Source: Caprimulgus europaeus
Lineage: Eukaryota; Chordata; Aves; Caprimulgiformes; Caprimulgidae
Length of the DNA stretch: 64,000 bases
Direction of reading: 5' to 3'
NCBI GenBank assembly: GCA_907165065.1
Contig: OU015533.1
Span: forward strand, 25,808,578-25,872,577
How positions within the stretch are numbered: the first letter of the stretch is position 1; each line of letters opens with the position of its first letter. The notes beneath the pieces are model-generated. The model was not told the DNA's origin, searched no databases, and saw only the letters and a program-made list of their open reading frames with translations. Shown one piece after another: positions 28,301 to 40,800 of this stretch. A program made the translations under genes and the position numbers.

Positions 28301-31300
28301 CAAACTACAAGGTCGTGAAGATAAGAATAAAATCAATAGGATTGTCCTTCTGGGTTCTTTTCAGATATGGCTAATAAATCTCTACAGCACATTCTTCTCC
28401 ACAATGGTTCCTTTTTATTCAAATATTTACCCTGGTTGCAATTTAACTTACAGTTTACTTTGTAAGGTGTCAGTGTTCTAGTTGTGACTGTAGCACAATT
28501 TCTTGCACCTGATGGGACTGTACTGCTGTAAGGCCTTGCTCATCCCAATCAAGCCTGGGTAATGCACAGTTTGCAGAAGAAAACAGGAAAATAGTGCTCC
28601 AATAATGGAAGACAGCACCTGGATATTATAGTTATGACCACCATTATAAACCAGAATGAAAGTCTACATTAGGACTACATTAGGATTGATGTTGGTTCAT
28701 TAAACACAAGTACAGAAATTGGACTCTCTCGAACTGCAGCTAATGATGAGTGGTGGGAGAGCTCTCACCAGACAATGACGAGCACTAGTATAGCTTATGT
28801 TTCGATGTTGAACACTAACTTTTAAGGCCCTTTGCAAAGCAGTCTCCTTACTCACCTCACCAATCCTTCCACCAATAATGTGAGCATCAATTCATTCATT
28901 TCTCACAAGCAGATCACCCTGCTTGCCATCATAAACCTTTTAATGGATTATTTAAAGAAACTGTCACCTCCTAGTAGCTAGGTAGATGGTTCATGAGGGG
29001 ATTAATATTTAACCTATTTATACTGTACAGTTCATGAAAAAACAACAGTGGTACATATCTGGGCCATATAAAAATCAGGTATTTTCTACATAATTTTCTT
29101 TATTTTGGTCTACAACCATGTTCTTTCCTTCTACCTGTGATCCCACACTTCCTGAGTCTGGTTTTAAAGCATCCTGTAAATCAAGAAATCAGTATTATCT
29201 TGTGCCCTCTACCACTGGGGAGCCTACCACAACACAACTCTGACTGCCAAAATGCAAAAAGGACACACAACATTTTTACCGGGATACAGAAGTTAATGCC
29301 ATGAACATAAGATTCTAAAAGCAAGAATTTGGGGGAAAAAAATAGGAAAATTTAACAGATACAGACAGATGTACAATCTTTGCATTATTTAACTCAAAGT
29401 TGTTTACTTTGAGGATTCCTCCCACCTTTTCAATAGCACATAACCTGTAAGAATGGAGTACCTGCTTAATTTAATCTCACATACTTAAGTGCTTGTAAAA
29501 GAATTCAGAAAATGTGCTACACAAAGTATACTAATAATCTTTGGAAACTCAAATGAAAAATGAAATTCACATTTTATTTATATAGGAATGTATATAATGT
29601 GATAAAAGCAACATTTGTGTTTTATCCAGGAAGAAACTGGTTTTCAACAGCAACTACTGTAAGAAGAACCACCTCCCAGAACACATTTGGACACCGTTGA
29701 AATAGTATAAAAATATTTCAAAATTTATTTCATAAATAATTATGGAAGTAATTCAGCTATTTGTTCTTATTCAGAGAGATATGTGTGTATTACACATGCT
29801 GGCTGGGAAAAATGACAAACCTATGATTTCTGAAACTCTCAGAATCTTAAGTGTTATAAATACAGTAAATGAATGGAAATATCCCATTAATATTTGCACC
29901 TCAAACACAGATGAGAATTAAGTAGATTAGTAGTATACAGAACATTTTTGCTTCCCCTTGATTTTTTTAGGAATAAGAGTAAAATTAGTTTCTAAATGCT
30001 ATGTAATTCTTAACATCCACATACTAACTGATTACATAAACCTTATGGATCTAATGAGTTAAATTTCAGAACCATAATCATAAAGCCTGAAAATATTCAT
30101 CAACTAAATGAAATTCCCCCCCAAAAACATGCACCTACTATTGCAAGAATTCAAAGGCTTATGAATGTTCTGGCTTCAAAGGATTCCAAGTGGCCTCCAA
30201 GCATGACACACTGAACACACCAAATTTTTCACAGCTTACTGAGGATTTGCCAACAAAAGCTGGAGTAACACACTTCACTCACAGAACTTGCTTCAGTGTT
30301 TGACCTTGCTCTGACGTACAACCCCAGTGGTACCCGGTACCAGTGGTGAAGTTCCAGAGTACAAAACATTGCACTGGTTTTACTGTCTTTGAGTAACTGA
30401 AGAGAAACCCATGTTTAATCACAAATCTTCAAGATAGTTACTGAAAAGACTTAAATTTAATCTCTGAAGTGCTCTGTTGGATTGCAAACTCAACACTTTG
30501 CCAGATTAACTCCTTGCTGAAACCCAAACACATGCCACTTTGTTTAACCATTAAGCTGTTATGCATGGAATGATCATAAGAATTCACCTTACGTTATCCT
30601 AGCCTTGCCAATTTTAATATCCATATTGCTGACATGAATCTTTAAAATGTTTGCAGTGGTCACTTTTTTTACCCCAACAGTAACTTGAAATACAGCTTTC
30701 AGAAAACAAACAAACAAACAAACCCAAACAAATAAGTGCATTGCATGTCAATATATGAATAGAGACTCATGTTGCTACACAAGAAACAGGGTTTTTTAAA
30801 CACAGACTGTAAACCTACATGCCCTGTGGTATCACATTTATTTGATACAATTATCATATTAGTAGTTACTGTAGTCTATCATAAATGAATATAGCTATTG
30901 ACTTAAAAATCAGGACCTAATTTAACTATAATGTGTAACTTCAAATTGTACAGGTTTCTGACAATTTAATATTCATACACTAAGATAGCATAATGTTTTC
31001 CACATGTGTCTGAAGACAGTCCAGTCTGGCTAAAAGCAGATGTTTCAAGCTCTTCAACTCAATTCTCTGTACACTACCAACTTGAACAGGGAAATCAGGG
31101 ACATATTTCTGGAGTGGAAACTGTTTCAAGACTCCTACTGGATGAAACAAGTGAATCACAGAAACCACTTCCCAGAGGTGTGCTTAGTAGAAAGCAGCTT
31201 GGCAACAGACAATTTCACAATCCTCAGGAATCTCAGAGTCTGAAAAGCAGAATTCTAGATGTGAGACACGTAGATTTGCATCTCCACCTTAGAGAGACAG

Positions 31301-32914
31301 AATATTAATGATGGCAGTCAGCATAACATAACGTTTGTTCTTGTGCAAAAGCTTAGCCGTGCACAATACTTTTGTATGTTAAATGTGGAGCGATCCAGCT
31401 TGGGTTTCCTGCGGTGGCAACTTGATCACAGCTACGTTGGAACATTTTATCACAGACCTAATTTTGCAAGTGGTAATTCTCCTTTGATCAGTTGCTAAGT
31501 TGAGAAGATAATTGAGGGACAGTGAATATCTGGAGGCCACTATACAGGACACATTCAAAATACAAACAAGCTATGTAAACAAGAGCAGCTCATCTTTAAT
31601 AAACTCAGAACGGCGGTACGCCCTATACACAGACTAAGTACCAGCAATGCCACTGCAGTGTGCTAATCATGTGCACACCCTTAAACAGCCATTGGCAGGC
31701 TAAGTATCATGACATGCCAGAAAAAGCATTTGAAGAACAGACAGTGACACCTGCCATGGATGCAAAACAGCCTACCAAGCTTCTATTTTCAGCAATATGG
31801 TGCTTAACCACTACATTTGGAAAACACAAAAGAAAAAAAAGTTTATTTTTGTGACCTATGAAGAATATTAAAATACCTATTCAAAACAAGTAATCTAGAG
31901 AGAAAGTTCAGGTCACAGCAGTAGACAGAGATACAGGTTTTATTTTGCAGCAGACTTATCATCTAGACACAGGTCATTTCACATAAGGAGAGACCCTCTG
32001 CAATCTCTTTCACTTGAAGAGATGCAGTAAAGCCTTTAACATACTAAACAAGGAAGACAGTCACTGCCTTTACAGGTGCAGGTAAGGACCATCTCAGTCC
32101 TTCAGAATATAAAAGCACCATGAAAACGCTCAGCAATATCCACTCCCTCAGGTGAGGCTATCCTTGTTCACAAGGAATACCATCTGGAAAGAGTTCTCCT
32201 GACAGCATATACGAGTCTTAACCTCCTCTGAGGTGCTGACAACCATAGTCAAGTCATTGTTCTCCCCTGACAAAAGTGGATGTGACTTCAATGGTTGACA
32301 GGGTCATAAATGTCCATAGTCTGAAAAAAATCAAACAACTCAACTGCAACGCCACAAGCACAAGACACAGACACACTCAAATTTGTTATACCTAAAGCCC
32401 TCACACACCACACACACCACGATATACCATATACCTTTAGGCATTTTCTTCACAAAATCTTCCTTGCAGTTTCTTCATGTACGCAGGAAAAATGTACAAA
32501 AAATGCTCAAAACATCTCAGTGCAATTCTAAGGGTATTTGCTAGGACAGTGATAAGGAGCGTATAATATCATGAATAGAATATATTACAATTTTATGCAC
32601 ACTTGTTTAGCTTACATATCAACAGATGAAAAGCACCTAGCAAATAATTCTTCTTGGTTGTAAGACAAATAAAATTGTAATTTTATTTATGGTTACATCA
32701 TACAATTGGGGAAAAAAAACCTGCTTATTTTGAAGTTACCCTAGAAAAGCATCATTATTTGATTTAGTGAAAGACCCAAACTTTTGACTTTCAAAGCATT
32801 TCCTGATCTTCCACTAGAAAGATTTATTTTTTAGTAGTTTGTTAATGTTACAAAAAGCTTGCCATATTTTTGAACAGAAGTAATTAAGATGTCACAATAT
32901 TTTATGAAAGACAT
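25383..32914. other. AT-rich intronic DNA, no gene recognised
   Basis: Apart from the CAAA repeat near 30.7 kb, no repeat family, RNA gene or exon was recognised. The longest frames (96-100 codons at 25867 and 31006) have no family resemblance. Confidence 0.6.
30703..30732. repeat. (CAAA)n simple repeat
   Basis: About five AAAC units are followed by an interrupted CCCAAACAAA. Simple repeat only. Confidence 0.9.
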
Positions 32915-34222
32915 CTAAGTTCTTGATACCATCTCTAGGCAATTGGAAGAAGATAAGGTTTTCAGGGGTAGTCAACATGGTTTCATTAAGGGGAAATCAT
33001 GCTTGACCAATCTGGTAGCCTTCTATGATGTCATCACCAGATAGGTAGACAAGGGGAAATCAGTGGATGTTTTCTACCTTGATTTCAGCAAGGCTTTTGA
33101 TACTGTCCCCTACAACATCCTTGCAGCAAAGCTTAGAAGATATGAGACAGATGAGTGGACTGTGAGGTAGATTGAGAACTGTCTGACTGGCAGAGCTCAG
33201 AAGGTTGTGATCAGTGGCAGAGAATCTAGTTGGAGGCCTGTAACTAGCACTGCTCCCCAGGGGCTGGTGCTGGGTCCAGTCTTGTTTAACATCTTCATCA
33301 ATGACCTGGATGCAGGCATAGAGTCCACCCTCAGCAAGTTTGCTGATAACACAAAGTTGGGAGGAGTAGCTGACACACCAGAAAGCTGTGCTGCCATCCA
33401 GAGAGACCTGGACACACTGGAGAGTTGGGTGGAAAGGAACCTGATGAGGTTCAACAAGAGCAAGTGTAGAGTCCTTTGTCTGGGAAGGAATAACCACATA
33501 CATCAGTTTAAGGGCTGACCTGCTGAAGAGGAGCTCTATGGAAAAGGACCTGGGTTTCCTGGTGCACAGCAGGTTGGCCATGAGCCAGCAGTGTGCCCTT
33601 AGGACCAGGAAGGCCAACAGTGTCCTGGGGTGCATTAAAAAGAGTGTGGCCAGCAGGTCAAGGGAGGTTCTTCTCCCCCTCTACTCTGCCCTGGTTAGGC
33701 CACATCTGGAATAATGTGTCCAGCTCTGGGCTTCCCAGTTCAAGAGGGACAGGGATCTTCTGGAGAGAGTCCAGCGGAGGCCACAAATATGATGAGGGGC
33801 CTGGAGCATCTGCCGTATGAGGAAAGGCTGAGAGAGCTGGGACCCTTCAGCCTGGAGAAGGGAAGACTGAGAGGGGATCTTATAAATGTAAATACCTGAA
33901 GTGCAGGGGCCAAATGGATGGGGCCAGGCTTTTTTCAGCAGTACCCAGTGACAGGACAAGGGGCAATGGGCAAAAACTGGAACATCGAAAGTTCCACACA
34001 AACTTAAGGAAAAATGTCTTTACTGGGAGGGTGATGGAGCACTGGAATAGGCTGCCCAGAGAGGATGTGGAGTCTCCATCTCTGGAGATATTCAAAACCT
34101 GCCTGGACACTTTTCTGTGCAAACTACTGCAGTAGACTTGCTTTAGCAGGGGGGTTGGACTGGATGATCTCCCGAGGTCCCTTCCAACCCCTGCAATTCT
34201 GTGATTCTGTGTGATTCTGTAT
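32915..34222 (+). mobile_element. CR1 LINE, 5'-truncated, with decayed reverse transcriptase and intact 3' tail
   Basis: This is the longest repeat in the window. The plus strand carries, in order, RT motifs of CR1 ORF2 ([51 protein letters not shown], a [10 protein letters not shown] stretch near 33340-33365, [13 protein letters not shown]), the C-terminal region ([34 protein letters not shown]) and a 3' UTR ending with two GTGATTCTGT units at about 34200-34220. It cannot be active: TGG-to-TAG type stops fall after the AFYD and WTVR motifs, another stop follows the FNKSKC region, and the second catalytic Asp expected in the FADD box is Asn. The upstream edge is approximate. Confidence 0.95.
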
Positions 34223-34741
34223 TGCATATCTCTCAGTGACTTCAACTAGCACATCTTTTCTACTCTTGCTAGATTCTGTAGTCCTGAATTCCACATATTC
34301 CCAAGCATACTTCCTCTGCTTAAGCATAACAGGAAATAAGCTGAAATGAGAACCAAATAATTTATCCTCTCATTATGAATACACAGAAGTCTAAATTAAT
34401 TTCAATTCACTAAAATCATCTATCACTGCTTCGATGACAAGTACAGCACTTCTCTGCCCACCTCAGTTTTGTACTCTGGAATTATGTTTAGTTATTTTGT
34501 AATTCTACATGTGCATATACTACATACAAGCATCATTATCCCTACAAAAGGTTATAAATTGAAACATTGCTGATTTAACCCATTAGACAAAAAACTAATA
34601 ACTAAATAATTCCAAAAATATCAAATCATGCTTTGAACAATGGTTTGAATAATAGATTAGGTCATTTCCTTATCCTTGAAAGCTCAAGAAATAGGCCTTG
34701 AATCAATTCCACATGTCCATAAAACTGCATGCAGAACTTGA

Positions 34742-34768
34742 TTTTTTTTTTTTTTTTTTTTTTTTTTT
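34742..34768. repeat. Poly-T tract (27 T)
   Basis: Longest homopolymer in the window, followed by CCCCC. On the minus strand it would be a poly-A tail, but no processed pseudogene is recognisable on the adjoining side. Confidence 0.95.
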
Positions 34769-36327
34769 CCCCCAGTTCTGAAATAGTGTACTCTGCTTAT
34801 CTCAAATATCTCCTTGGGATATGTTCTTGCACCCAGGTATTTCCTTGACTTAAGTTCATGTACTTTAAGTGTTTTCACTTTCAGACGTTGCTCAGGACTT
34901 ACTTCCCTTTTCTGTTTTTTCCATTATTGAAAGGTTTAAAAGCATTTCAGAAGTTTCCTGTGATACAATCTTTACCAGCTCCTATAAAAATAGCAGTTTT
35001 TCTTTATCCATGCTCTTTCTATACAACCTCAATCTCCTAATATTTGAAAGACTCGTGTTCTTCTTAGAACTGCTTAGATCTTATTTTCTTTTGGTGTATG
35101 AGATTTATTACCTGTGAAATATTTTATTGCTTTATTTACGGGCTTCAGCATCCCATTCTGGGAAAGTAGGCAGATCAGCTGCAGGCACCCCTAAAGACAA
35201 TGATGTTAATGACTCCAGCTGATGTTCCTACTTTTCCAGCCAATTGAAATGTGAGCCCTGTTCCTGCAAGCAGCATGTTTCCTGAAGCCCAGCCCCAGCT
35301 CACTCCAAGCGCTCACTACCTGGAGAGCAGCCAGGACATACACCCTGGCCTGTTTCACAAAACTGTAGAAGACTACACTCAGTCGCCTACCAAAGAAAAT
35401 AAAAGTCAGTTATATTTTCCATGAGCAGGACTACTCAACATAAAACCAGGTGAGTCATAAGACGGAAAAAAGCCCAAAAGCTTATTCTCTCCAAGGAAGT
35501 GGCTTAAGACAAAGATAGTTCAGTACTGGGAAAATGAAAACCAAAATCAACGTATTTCTGTAAAATCTTTCATTTTAAGGATCTCCAAGTTAAAGCTATT
35601 CATCCACTGAGCCTTTCAACATGTCTTGTCTTTGTTCATATAGCACTGAAAAATGAATGTGCAAGCTTTTGCTCGCAAATTTGACACACATAAAGCCAAG
35701 AAAATATATTTTTTAAAAAAGAATGCTTTGGAACTGGTTCAGTTGCACACATGAGAAAACACCTTAACAAAGCTAAATTTCCTTCACCCAGCAACATGAA
35801 ATTGGCCATTCAATTATCAAATAAACAACTGGAAAGAGAATTCATGCAACAAGTACCTATGACTAAGAAATTCAATTTCCCCCTTAAGCACAGAGACGTA
35901 GGTGCCAAACTTGAAAACATCCTGCTAAAACCTCCTTCCAATTACTGTCCCAGACATAGCATGTAGCCCTATCAGCAGTCATTCCAACTTCCTTGACAGT
36001 ATCTTGTAGATACTTATATTTATCTATGATACATAGACCAAATGTTTAACACCATCACAACATCTTCAGATCAAAAAATAGTTTAACAGCATTTCAGAGA
36101 TGAAAATAATGAGCAGGCAGCATACAAGGACAGTGATTATGATGAGTAGCTTACAAATCCATGTTAAAAACCTCCAAATTTATGCAAATTCATATTTAAA
36201 TTTCTATCAAAATATAACAGAAGTTTAAGATTCAGCAAGCGTAAAATTTGGACTCTCTGCATTTAACACTGAGGACCTGGAATCAGGTTGCTGAAAACTC
36301 GGGTGCGTGCAACATGCACCACAACCT

Positions 36328-36367
36328 GAGATAGGGAATTAGGAGGTCTCTGACCTCTTCCTATCTC
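36328..36367. repeat. Nested inverted repeat (possible hairpin)
   Basis: GAGATAGG at 36328-36335 pairs with CCTATCTC at 36360-36367. Inside it, GAGGTC at 36343-36348 pairs with GACCTC at 36352-36357 across a 3-base loop. The two stems are separated by an asymmetric bulge of 7 and 2 bases. Confidence 0.8.
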
Positions 36368-37458
36368 ATTCTTCATAGCCTGTTAGACTGTGTTCTTGTT
36401 TTCTGAGGGTGGTTCATTGGTTCAGTCTTCCTTTTCAAAAGCAAATGCCCTCATGGATGAGTTTTATTTGCAAGGCATTACTAGAAACAACTAGCAACTT
36501 GTATAAGGAAAACCACCAAATTTTTATAGCTGTCTCATTAACATATCAGCTACACTGTGTTTAGCCTAATAAATTAAAAAAAGCAACCCTGCCCAAGCCA
36601 AAGATTGTCCTACAGGAACACATAAATTTAATATGCAGCAAAACAGATTAATCGTCAGGAAGACATTCTGCTTGTTCTTGTTCATAGATTAGCCATTTTT
36701 GTACTATGATATAATGAAGTGTTGCCAAAACAAACATTCACTTTCAAGAGAAACATCAAGAAAATCACTTGACTTTAGCAGAGTGATTGTTTCTAGATCA
36801 TTCTCTTCTTCCACTTTTCAGTTACTGTCTTCATGCATTATGTTTCAAAGCAGATTTAAAATTTGGGGGGATAAGTGTTTCCTTTAATTCTGTACAAGTC
36901 TAGCATAATAAAACAGTGGATCTTAAGACATGCTTGCAATACAAATAATCATCCAGTTAATTACTATAACATAAACAACAAGCTCTGAGCAAAATGTGTC
37001 TCATTTGTAAAGATGATCATGACTAGTCCTATGCCAACATAAGGCTGATGATTTGTTTTGAAAACAACAACAAAAAAACCCAACAGTGTAATCAAAAATC
37101 TTGGTTAAAGTTTTTTTTTTGCTACAAGGCTATATTGAACAAATACATGATTTTTTTTCATCTTGAAATGAAGACATACAGTACCTACATGTATAAGAAT
37201 CCTTTATTGGATATTCATTGGCAGGCAGGTATTCCTCATTATAATTTGTTATAGAATTTTTTTAAAAGGCATTTTATTAAGCCTTCATGCTCCACATCCT
37301 CTCCAATTCTTATTACCATTTTCATACCCTATGGTGAGGCTGACAAGAAGCAGTATAGATTTGACAACCAGAAGCACAGGAATCTAGGAAGAAATTACTA
37401 TGCAAATGTGTTTGGGAGAAGATAACTTTAATAAATATTTGCTGATGGGGCTTTTGCT

Positions 37459-37472
37459 CCAGTAGGTGGCAC
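37459..37472 (+). promoter_or_regulatory. CTCF-binding motif in the intron
   Basis: CCAGTAGGTGGCAC matches all 14 positions of the core CTCF consensus CCASYAGRKGGCRS on the plus strand. The surrounding DNA is AT-rich intron without a CpG island. It points towards the minus-strand motif at 54733-54747, a convergent arrangement. Confidence 0.55.
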
Positions 37473-37812
37473 ATTTATAATGAAAACTTGATAGTATTTT
37501 AAGCCAAAGATCAGAAGCCTCAGATGTACATGTGGCTGATGGATGACAAAAGAAGAAAAACACTTCTATGTGTTGTCATTTTAGAGGAACCAAGCCAAGC
37601 TCACTACCTTACATGAAAATATTCTCCTTCCAACTTCTCACATTCTATAAATGTTTTATTTACCAAAAAGTAAGTCTTTTTGTTCAATAGCTACTAGCAA
37701 CTTCTAAAACTATGTTTCAAAATACTTACATACTCTCAGAGCTTAAGCATGAAGCAGAACAGGCAATATTAGGTTTGTCATTAAAAAAAAAAAGTGGCCT
37801 GAACGGTTATTT

Positions 37813-37816
<4 letters not shown>

Positions 37817-37859
<43 letters not shown>

Positions 37860-37868
37860 TACACACAT
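37817..37868. repeat. Compound microsatellite (TA)n(CA)n
   Basis: About 16 AT units run directly into about 5 AC units and a short interrupted ACACAT tail. It is likely length-polymorphic. A nearby open frame that runs through it reads YIYIYIYIY, which is a repeat artefact. Confidence 0.97.
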
Positions 37869-40800
37869 TTAACTTAATTCTGCAGCTAAAGGAACATAAG
37901 TCACAGGAAAGTACATTTTTACTTCACTGTAGAGAAAAATCAGTTATTAACTGACACTAAAAGAAAAATATAAGGGGAGAAAATATCACCACGTGATTAC
38001 AATTTAGACCACAAAAGTGTAAGATCATGTTTCAGAAGAAAAAGTAACCAATCTGGGGTAACTACTTAACTTCAGTAGGGAGAAGTAGAGGGAGGGCTTA
38101 CACAGTAGGAGAAAGAGCAGGCAATTCAGGAGTGACTAACCTTCCCAGATATTCAGTGATGTGCAGAAGGGCTGAACTCTACTTCTGTTTTAGTTTGAGT
38201 GTTTCCAGTTTAGATACTGCTACAAAGCAACTTCATTTTTTAATTCAAACCATGCTGTGATTTTTTCAGTTCTGAAAATACAAAATTGCAATGTTTTTTT
38301 TTTTATTTATTCACAGACAGCATTCTCAAAATCCTGAATACAGGTACACGTATTGATCAGGGGTCATTCTGACACAGAAGCGAGGAAAGCTTAGATAAAG
38401 GTCAAGTTTGCAAGTGATACAGAAAATGCAGAAATAAATTCCAAGCAACACTTAAATTCATAGAACTCTTTCACTCCCACTTCTGTGGGAGAAAGTTTGG
38501 CATCAGAAAAAAAAAGTCACATTCTGGCAGCACACTCTTTGGAGTCAGAAATCCTGAACACCAGCCTGCAAGGTATTAGAAAGATTAGTATTATGCATCA
38601 CAGTCACAGGCTTAAGCCTGTTAACAGCAACATCTTGTCAAGACAATTTTGTGCAAATAAGCTGCAAGCATTTTACCTTAAGTAAAACAGGAAGGAATTA
38701 GTCATCCAAATAAACTAGCATGCTTACACTGTGCTTCCACTCTTACCACAAACTACAGAAAGAAGTCTTTGTGGATTGATGGACGTGGGTGCTGGGGACA
38801 TGCTTCAAAGGAGTTAAAGATATATCAAGGATAATAATCTAAATACAACACTATCTGATATAGTCTCTAAACAATCCCAATGAATTGGGGAAAAGACAAT
38901 GGCTAATGGATATGCCTGTCGGGTACTAGTAATAGTGTACCAAAAAAGATGAAGACTCAACAAAATGATTGACATGGTTAGATTACAGATATTCTCAGTT
39001 CTAAAACTTCAGGTAAAACTGTAAGAAAACGTCTGTCAGGTAAATCATATATGCAGTCTTTAGAAGCTGATTAGGAAGTAGGTAGAATATTCTGTATTCC
39101 CTGTTTTCTGCATTTTCACTGAAGGTATGCTTCAGACAAATAAAAGTCTTTGAAACTAATACCAAGAAAATTAGATTAAATGATAAGCACACATCACATA
39201 AGAGAAATCAGACTAAAACTACACCACCCCAATCTCCACATTGGTACTGAGCTTCATGCATTTGCAAAAAAACATGAAACAATCAGTAAAATAACTTCAG
39301 GTGACAAAAGATGATATTAAGAAGTGGACACAGAGCTGCTGCATAGCTGCCTTTCATTATTTAACATGAAGTTTTAGAAACAGAGGCCAGACTCTGCAGA
39401 AGAGCAAAACAAGCAGTGTATACCATAAGTAAGGGATTTGACCTGGAAAACAACTGTCCTTTCACAAGTGCTCACTGAGAAAAGCTTGATTCCACCAGCT
39501 GAAAATTATCTGGAGGAGAGGAAAAGACAGCATATGTCTAGAAAAATCTTAAGAAGTATTGGTATCGTGCTCCTAACTGGATGCTAAGAAAGAGACCTTT
39601 ATGAACTCAGTTCTGGCTGAAAGAGTATTTGTTACCATTATGAGCATGTTGTGCAGACTTTAAAAAACAGGACCCAACAGTCCACTACTGTGGAGGCAAA
39701 GTTGTTGTTCTGATTCATCAGAGAGTCACTGAGTCCACTGACACGAACCATGTTATTAAAAGAAAAAAGTAACATACACTCTTTTCAGATGTTACATGTC
39801 CTGTGTTTGTAATTGCTCACTTAATACACAGTGCTGTACTTTAAATCAAGTTTTCTTGCCATTTTGAAAGGAGAAGGTATCTAATAATAGGAGTTCTTTA
39901 ATAGTAGGGAAGAAAAGGTATCTCCAGGCTCTTAACTAGAAAATTCAAATTGGCAGTAAGTTGCAGTTCTGAACTGCAAAGGTAAAGGGTTATTTAAACA
40001 ATTCAACAGTGTAACAAGTAAATTCATCATATCCTGAAGTCCTTAAATTGAACTTGGATGTATCCCTAAATAACATGTTCTAGTACAATTGCAGATTTAT
40101 TGGATTTAACAGCAAGCAGTGACATGTTAGGGAAAGCAATTTCTTCTACTGAAGGAATTAATGCTTCAGATTATTTTGTCTGGTACTGTATAGGAGATAA
40201 GGCTCAATGATTCCTCTGGTCCTCAGAGCCTATGAGCCCCAGTGGATGGACTGATTCTGATTTTGTTTATATCAGAAGAGTCGGACTAGACCATACATGG
40301 CTTACAAATTTGTTGGCTTCCAAATTTCTTGGTAACAAGTTTGCTTTGATTAGAGTAACAAGAAAATGTTTCTCATTATTTTCAGTTAATTGGTAGATGT
40401 CCCTCCAGACTTCACTCTGCAGATGATTGCTCCATACCACAACAGTACAGTCATGTTTCACTAGTGTTCAGCCACAAGATCAAAGGAGGGGGAAAAAAAA
40501 GAAAAGAAAAGAAAAAAGAGACTATTTCTACAAGACTGTGGTTCCTCCAAGAGTCCTCCACTGCATGTCTGGTTCTTGCTCTAACAACTACATAACACCT
40601 GAAACCTTAAGTTGGCAATACAATTTCTAACATCCCTATAACTCTGTAAAAGGAAGGCAATAAACAACGTTTGTGCAATAGATGCCCTAGAACATAGTAT
40701 AGTGTGCAAAGGAACTCCAATTTCAGGCTAGGTAGCGTCTTTACAGTAGCACATCAGCTTCTTGCAGATTATCACCACTCAACTACCTAGTAAAAGCTGC

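Noticed and set aside
33060..33635. 191-codon minus-strand open frame
   Set aside because: It is the antisense shadow of the plus-strand CR1 reverse-transcriptase region.
34742..34768. Poly-T tract as the tail of a processed pseudogene
   Set aside because: No gene-like sequence could be recognised on the side where the body of a retrocopy should lie.
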